DNA of 64,000 bases from contig CAJFCV020000005.1 in the NCBI GenBank assembly GCA_904066235.2, positions 4,459,501-4,523,500 on the forward strand, written 5' to 3'. A program made the position numbers and the translations under genes. The notes under the pieces were generated by a model, which searched no databases, was not told the DNA's origin, and worked only from the letters and a program-made list of their open reading frames with translations. Below are positions 58,204 through 64,000 of the stretch, one piece after another; position 1 is the first letter of the stretch, and each line of letters opens with the position of its first letter. This DNA comes from Bursaphelenchus xylophilus. Its lineage: Eukaryota > Nematoda > Chromadorea > Rhabditida > Aphelenchoididae.

Positions 58204-58850
58204 AGTCATACATCTTACAAGGTTGTTCATTATTCATAGTTTTTTAGCTTTACACATATCCGATACTCATTTTTTAGCGATTGTCTTTCATTTTAATAAA
58301 TTAGTTAATAAAAAGTGATTGAATTTTGGATAGATACAGTAATTGTAAGGTTAGAAAGACTAGATTTTAACTTCGAGGCTTTGAATCAGTTGCTGGATTG
58401 GCGTTTTATTTTTAAATTAAAATAGTTAATTTAGAAATTCTATGCCTTAACAGATTGCTGGAGGGTTGAATCTTTAATTATTTTCAAATTTTGTTTAAAA
58501 TCTTTATCTCTTCCACATAAATCTACGAAAATTTAAGTTTATGCGTTGCAAAGACCGCCAAGAAATTCATCGATGTTTTGCAGACGAGAGAGTATGGGAA
58601 ATGGAGAGGCGGGCAGAGCAATTATGTTGTTGAGAGTGTGTCCGAAATTTGCGCGGGAAAAATTTTTTTTTTTTTGTTGAAACATCGTAATCCCACTCCT
58701 CGACAGCGCAACAAATTTTTATTGCTTCCTGAATTTTCAGTTCCAAATCTCAAAAAATCACTTAAAACTTTATTATACATTTTCATCGTAATCAAAATAC
58801 GTAAAAGCAGTCAACAAAGAAAAACAATGCACATAATTTTCGAGACGTTC
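58204..58850. other. Convergent 3' flanks of bZIP and CUB genes
   Basis: It contains AATAAA at 58295-58300 for the bZIP gene and, on the minus strand, an AATAAA (TTTATT at about 58717) for the CUB gene. No further gene is recognised. Confidence 0.5.
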
Positions 58851-60486
58851 TTATGATTTCCCTTCAGAAAGTTCGTTCTCTGAATGAATCGACAAGTGAA
58901 TGCTCTCCTCCTTGACGGATTTGTTCAGCAGAGGAGATCGGTTTTCTTCCTGGCCTCGTTTCAGACAGGCCAAATAAATGACGGCGAAAATAAAAGCGAC
59001 TAGACAAAACACTAAGATTACCCAAACAAGGAAATTCCAGAAAGAAACGAGGCCCTCGTCGATCGAATCGTCGGTGGAGTAGTCCAGCTCGTGGTTGAAA
59101 AGGCTGACTGTGGCCTGCAAATGGTGTGTTGGGAAGGGTAACATAGTAAAAAATTTTTGTAACAGTAAAAAAATTTTTATTTTACTTGGTGGACTAGGTA
59201 AAACAAGCTAAAAAAAGGCCCCAAGAAAACTGTTAAATGGGCACAGCTACCGTTTCAGAATTCTCAGACAGCTTGATGACTAATGGAATTGGTAAACTAA
59301 GGTCAGATTCGGTCATAAAACGGTTTGAAAATGATACTGTCGCTTTTAAAAATACCACAAAGGCATGAATATCATGACATTAAAAATTATTTTATGACAG
59401 GAAAGATTATATTGTACTTGATGACTAATAATGCGCAAAGTAAAATTAGGCCAAAATAGACCACAGAGCGCTTTGAAACAGTTTCTGCTAGATGTCAGGC
59501 CTACTTTTAGTACCAAGCAAAACTTTAGGACTTTATTTTTTATTATATATTACACTAGACGGCATAACGTTTTACTGAACCTTACCTGGAACCCATAATT
59601 ATCCGGCACTCCTCTCCCAGCGACGAATCTGATCCCGATCCGTGGCCCCGTTGCTTTATACTCGCATTCCTCCCGTTTATGGCATTCAGCCGAGGCATTA
59701 TCACTTCGAAAATTCCTCAAAAACTTTTCCTCCTCCAAATCTTTGCTGTCGTAAAATCTAATGGAGTCTCTTCGAAGGCGGAGGTCGACTTTTCGAGTAT
59801 AAAATCGAATAACAGAAGTGTTGGACGGAGCCTCGATGATCCACAAACAATCAATGTTACCACAATAAGGTCGGGGATAATCGGGGGAAAAGATTTGACG
59901 CTGGGGTTCGAAGGCATTCAGACGGATGTGGCGGACGGAGCAGGAACATAGCGATAGTACTGAAAACAAAGTCGTATTTTAGCGACCAATAGTTTTTTTA
60001 GACAATAAGAAATAAAAATTGTTACGGTAATGTTGTTTTCCAAATTTTCCGAAAATCCCTTCAATTTAAGGCCATTGTGTTGGCTTTTGGCGTTCGGCCA
60101 ATGCCATTTTGACTTTAGATTGGATTATCGACAAGAGGAAAAGGCGATAAACACTCGGAGGATTCGAAAATGGCATAAGTTCCGGAGATATCTTTAGAGA
60201 AATGGCAAAAGTTCCGGGGATGAAATAAAAATTTGCCAAAAAACAATATTACGATACGTTTTTTCTCCGCATTGTTCTATTGCAACCTGAGAAGTTTATT
60301 TTTTTCTATGAAACTTTTGGCAACCCAGAATTGTGGCAATTATACTCAAAGAACAATATTACTGAGCCCTCCCGATGACTGTCCCATCTTACTCACCCCA
60401 CCAAACAACCCATCACCATCTAAATTGCACTCACCTGACCAGACAGAGTCCAGAAGGACGAGCAACGACAGACCCGAGAGTCTCAT
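58851..60486 (-). CDS. Single-pass membrane protein with one CUB domain
   Basis: Three exons (60486-60435, 59959-59586, 59114-58851) give 229 residues. A signal peptide covers about residues 1-17. One CUB domain spans about 22-142: FSPDYPRPYCGNIDCLW is the typical core, and it ends with PDNYGFQ. The Cys pattern allows two disulphides plus a C-x-C near the start. A short acidic stalk leads to a transmembrane helix at 168-193 and a Ser/Glu-rich cytoplasmic tail of about 35 residues. CUB domains bind proteins or carbohydrates outside the cell, so an adaptor or receptor-accessory role is plausible; I do not recognise the orthologue. A CCTGAGG motif (60493-60499) sits 7 bp before the start codon. 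The first intron is under 500 bp and carries no repeat. Confidence 0.83.
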
Positions 60487-62974
60487 TCAGGACCTGAGGG
60501 CATCTCTTTTCATTCGATTATTCCTCCACCCTCTCTCAATCACGCAATTCGCCGCTGAAAGTATTTGAAAACAACATGCCCGAAAAAAGTAGTTTGGCCT
60601 TTTCTGGAGCCATCTTATCGATGAGACATCAGGCCCCTCCCGAATATTACAAAGCCCTTTTTCGGAGATTTTTTATTTAATTTTCGGCCAAACAAAAAAA
60701 CGAAAGATTGACCTGAACTTTTTCGGCGAATGAAACATCAATAATTGTGGACCTTGAGGGGAAATGAGGGAAATGTCATCCAAAATGGGAGAATATCGCG
60801 AAAACAATAAAAGTTACGGAAAAAAATGCATTACAAAAGTAAAAAAGTAATGGAAAGTGATTTAAATCATAATATAATCTAAAAAAATGGCTAGCAGAAT
60901 ATAAAAAAGCTTCTAAAAATATAATTCTGCTGCCAAAAATAGGCAGTACTACTGGTAGAAGCGTTCAGAATTGCTTCTTTGTCATAGTAAAGTCACTTTT
61001 TGAAAGCTTATAATCAGATTACAAAAGATTATCCTAAAAAATGCTGAACTCTCTCCCTTGTATAAGATGATTTATACATTCAAAAGACCGCGACCACCCA
61101 TTTTCAATTCTATAAAAGCTTCCTGCAATTGTGCAACTTTGTTGATTGCTTTATGTTTCTCTAGCAGTTAGTCACAATGAAGGAATGCCTCAGGGAATTA
61201 ATGAATATTTGGATGAGCAATGGGAAATCGAGCATGGAAAAGATGGCTAGGAGATTTACTGAGGGCTATTTTAAAAAATGTGCGGAAATGGAAAGGATAT
61301 TGTAGTAGACATAATAGATGACTTGTTCAGAGGGCTAGCGCTCATCTCTTGCATTTGACATACCAAGCAAGGATTGTTCCAAAAATTCGTGTCCGATATA
61401 ACAAAACCCGTCCAAAACTTCGTAAAAAAAAATCTTTGCAACCCTTCTCGCAAAAAATATAAAAATATTTTCCCCTCCAGAATTTCGAATTTCACGTGTA
61501 ATTTAAGGCGCTGAAAGGGAGGGAATGTATATTTATCTATTATGCTGAAGGTGTTTTGTGTGTTGACCAACACACTCAAGAGCGGCCAGCCTTTTTACCC
61601 GACAATACAAACAAATGCCCGGAGGGGCTTTATCAGGGATTATTCTCAGTCGCATATGCAATCCGACAATCGAATCGGAAACTTTTTATTGGTTTAGCAA
61701 TATAAGGAAAGTACAATTTAAAATGTGAGTAAATAAAAGATCAAGTGCAAAGCGAGTTCGAAAAAGATCAAATTGTTTGTTGAAAAGTTCGAAAAGTTTT
61801 GCTTTAACTCCGGTTTTGGATGACACACTGTATTACACACAAAAAAGAGGTGGATTCTTTTGGAAAAGAGGTAATAGAAGCCATCAAAAAGTTCAGACTA
61901 GAGCTGTCAGCGCATTGTTTACCTCTAAATGACGTTAGATTGCTGCCACACTGAAGGTTATTGTTATAGGCTCCAACTAAATTTGTTACAGTAACGTTTT
62001 CAGTTCTGAAAACAACGATTTTGAAGAGGAAATCACTGAAAATAGTATAAAACAGCCCCTAATCGCCTTTAAAATTGATCCCAACTCCGGCCTGATTCCT
62101 CTCGTTCGATGGCGACAGTCAGCGCCTCAGGTCAGAGGTCAGGAATGTTGCTGCGGAGGCCGCGAAAAAAGTTGGGTAAGCTGCTCGAGACGCCTTTCTT
62201 TCTATGTTCGGATTACTTTTTTGTTCGCCCCGCGATTGATACCAACCTCAACAAAAAACCCGTCTCAAATTACATTAAATAGATTCTCAGGCCCGAAGAC
62301 ACGTTAATAATGTACGTCAGATCTTTGCGGAACATTAGGAAAATAAAACACAGCATCAGCTTTATATTATACATGACAAAAGAGATGAATTTTAAATTAA
62401 ACTTTGCAAAAATGTCTAATCAAACCGCACACAGAGACTAAAATGTTGTTACTACTGACAAATCGCTAACGGTTTGCAATTTGTAAACTCAATTGGTTTC
62501 CCTACTGCTCGGAAATTTATGATTTCGGTAATAAAACGACCACTTTACAGCTACTGATAAGAAGACTCCAGCAAACTTTTTTGGCTATTAAGAAAGTAAT
62601 TTTGCAACTTTAAAGCTACTATCGACAATTTTATGAATTTTAGGACCATAAAAGCAGTAAATCGGAATTTTTAAGCTTTGGTAGATCTAATCAAATTACA
62701 ATATTATTCATGATGTCGTGGTCGGCATTGAAGGTGTGCTTTGTAATTATTATGGTGCGTAAAGTCCTATTTTAAAACTCCTCCTCTAGCTCTGACGTTA
62801 CTCATGAGATTCCCGTTCAAATCTGGGTTTTTCGCCAAAAAGAGAAACTTGACCCATTTCTCGTCTGGGGAAACACTTGACCCAAAGGCGCGTGAAATTT
62901 ATTTTTGCAAAATTATTTTTGGTCGTTCTTTTAAAAATTTTCCGGGATTGATTCTCTCCTTCTTCAACGCCAAT
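60487..62974. other. Divergent intergenic region between CUB and RING genes
   Basis: Both 5' flanks lie here. CCTGAGG-type motifs occur at 60493, 61188 and 62125. No gene or repeat is recognised. An in-frame ATG at 62804 extends the RING frame but encodes basic/hydrophobic sequence unlike the RING protein. Confidence 0.5.
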
Positions 62975-64000
62975 ATGCCGTCTCCAGAGCAGGAGAAATT
63001 GTTAAAACAGTTCTTGGAGTGCTCGGTATGTTACAATTCTATGAAAGATCCGAGAATGTTGCCTTGTGGCCATCGGTATTGCTTCAAATGCTGTCAAAGT
63101 TGTTGTGAAAACGATGGTGGAAACACATTATTATGTCCAGAATGTCGAAGCAGGTGGTCTATGAAGGATTTGATCAAGGATTATTCGCTGCAAAGTTAGT
63201 TACTTTACTTGACTTTAGTTATACTATGCTTGGTATATTTTTTGAGGTTTTTATGTTTAAAAATTTAGGTTTCGTGGAGAAGGTTGAGAAAATGACAACA
63301 AAAAGTGATCCAGAGGAGCAAGAGGAACCACGGGTGAAGTGCAGTCTATGCAAAGGAGGAATTCCCCCAGGAAAGGTGTATTGCTGTCCAAAATGTCCAG
63401 TTCATGATGCCGAATTAGTTGTAAGTCTTATTTTGTGTTCGTTTATTTGAATTTAGGTTGTAAAATATGTAAGGGATTATTTTACCTCCATCTTTGACTA
63501 TTGTATTACCTTTAACACCTATTTCGGTTACAACAATACCTAAAATTCCCCTGATTTTCGATTAAATTAATTTTAATGCTAATATTGTTTGTTTCAGGAC
63601 AAGCTATGTTCAGACTGCATCATCAGACACCACCAACACCACGAATATCAGAACAGGACCGATGCCCAGATTATCTCCATAAAGAACCTCGAGCTGGCCA
63701 ATGCGGATCTAACAGGCGTTGTGGAGCGCTTGAAGCTTCACGAAAGTTATTGTCAAGGTCGAGAACAAGACTTGCAATTAGTAAGTCCGATAAATCATTC
63801 GCTTTTTAAACTTTTCGACTTTAGGTACCTAGTGTAACATAATTATTTTTAGCTGATCGCCACGCTCAAAGAACGATGCGAAGCCTCCAAGGAGATTATT
63901 CAAGATGAGTTCCAAGTCGGGTATGTGGAGAAGATCGATGTATTCAACAAATGTGTCCACGATATTCGAAAAGAAATGGCCGAGTTCTTTGATGAGACGG
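62975..64000 (+). CDS. RING-finger protein with following zinc-binding region, TRIM-like (partial, runs off window)
   Basis: Exons 62975-63194, 63269-63420, 63598-63780 and 63853 to beyond the right edge are visible; the 3' end is missing. A C3HC4 RING lies at residues 16-59 (CSVCYNSM, CGHRYCFKC, CPEC). A second Cys/His-rich segment spans about 93-145 (CSLCKGG, CCPKCPVH, CSDCIIRHHQHH) and resembles a B-box. A charged, probably coiled-coil region follows. This order is that of TRIM-type E3 ubiquitin ligases, so the likely role is ubiquitin transfer. The start at 62975 was chosen because the RING begins 15 residues later. B-box identity is tentative, as the spacing is unusual. Confidence 0.8.

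Overview
This window reads as nuclear DNA of a nematode. It is AT-rich, its genes are split by short introns with TTTCAG-type 3' splice sites, Tc1/mariner-like elements with TA target sites are frequent, and several families are typical of nematodes (NRF/acyltransferase-3 membrane protein, multi-exon globin). A two-exon family-3 pectate lyase with a signal peptide points to a plant-associated or fungus-feeding lineage such as the tylenchids or aphelenchids (Bursaphelenchus-like). That placement is inferred from one gene family.

Layout. Bases 1-12,800 hold no gene I can support, but contain two fold-back elements that carry tRNA-like A-box/B-box sequences. Next come a small secreted cystine-rich protein (+, 12,922-13,478) and a 13-exon NRF-type acyltransferase on the minus strand (14,064-21,533) whose introns hold two fold-back transposons. 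A gene-free stretch (21.5-30.9 kb) precedes a globin gene with two alternative, duplicated 5' coding ends (+, 30,930-33,394). A small secreted protein (-, 34,669-34,932) and a long-chain acyl-CoA synthetase (+, 35,280-37,869) follow. Three J-domain proteins then lie head-to-tail on the minus strand (42,534 down to 38,043); each has a presequence-like N-terminus and one transmembrane segment near the C-terminus, and the spacing is operon-like. After an HSP90 pseudogene fragment comes the pectate lyase (+, 44,199-45,027). A further gene-free stretch (45-51.5 kb) leads to a ten-exon carboxylesterase (+, 51,571-56,455) with a 1,561-bp Tc1-like element in one intron. Next are a bZIP factor (+, 57,294-58,203), a CUB-domain membrane protein (-, 58,851-60,486) and the first part of a RING-finger protein (+, from 62,975) that runs off the right edge.

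The genes do not form one pathway. The clearest functional grouping is the trio of J-domain genes. The most unusual items are the duplicated globin 5' exons with one myristoylation-type N-terminus, the probably transferred pectate lyase, the Tc1-like element with 370-bp inverted repeats and internal direct repeats, and a recurrent palindrome-like noncoding motif (core CCTGAGG) found 19 times. Exon models were built by hand from reading frame, splice-site consensus and phase. No database or alignment was run.
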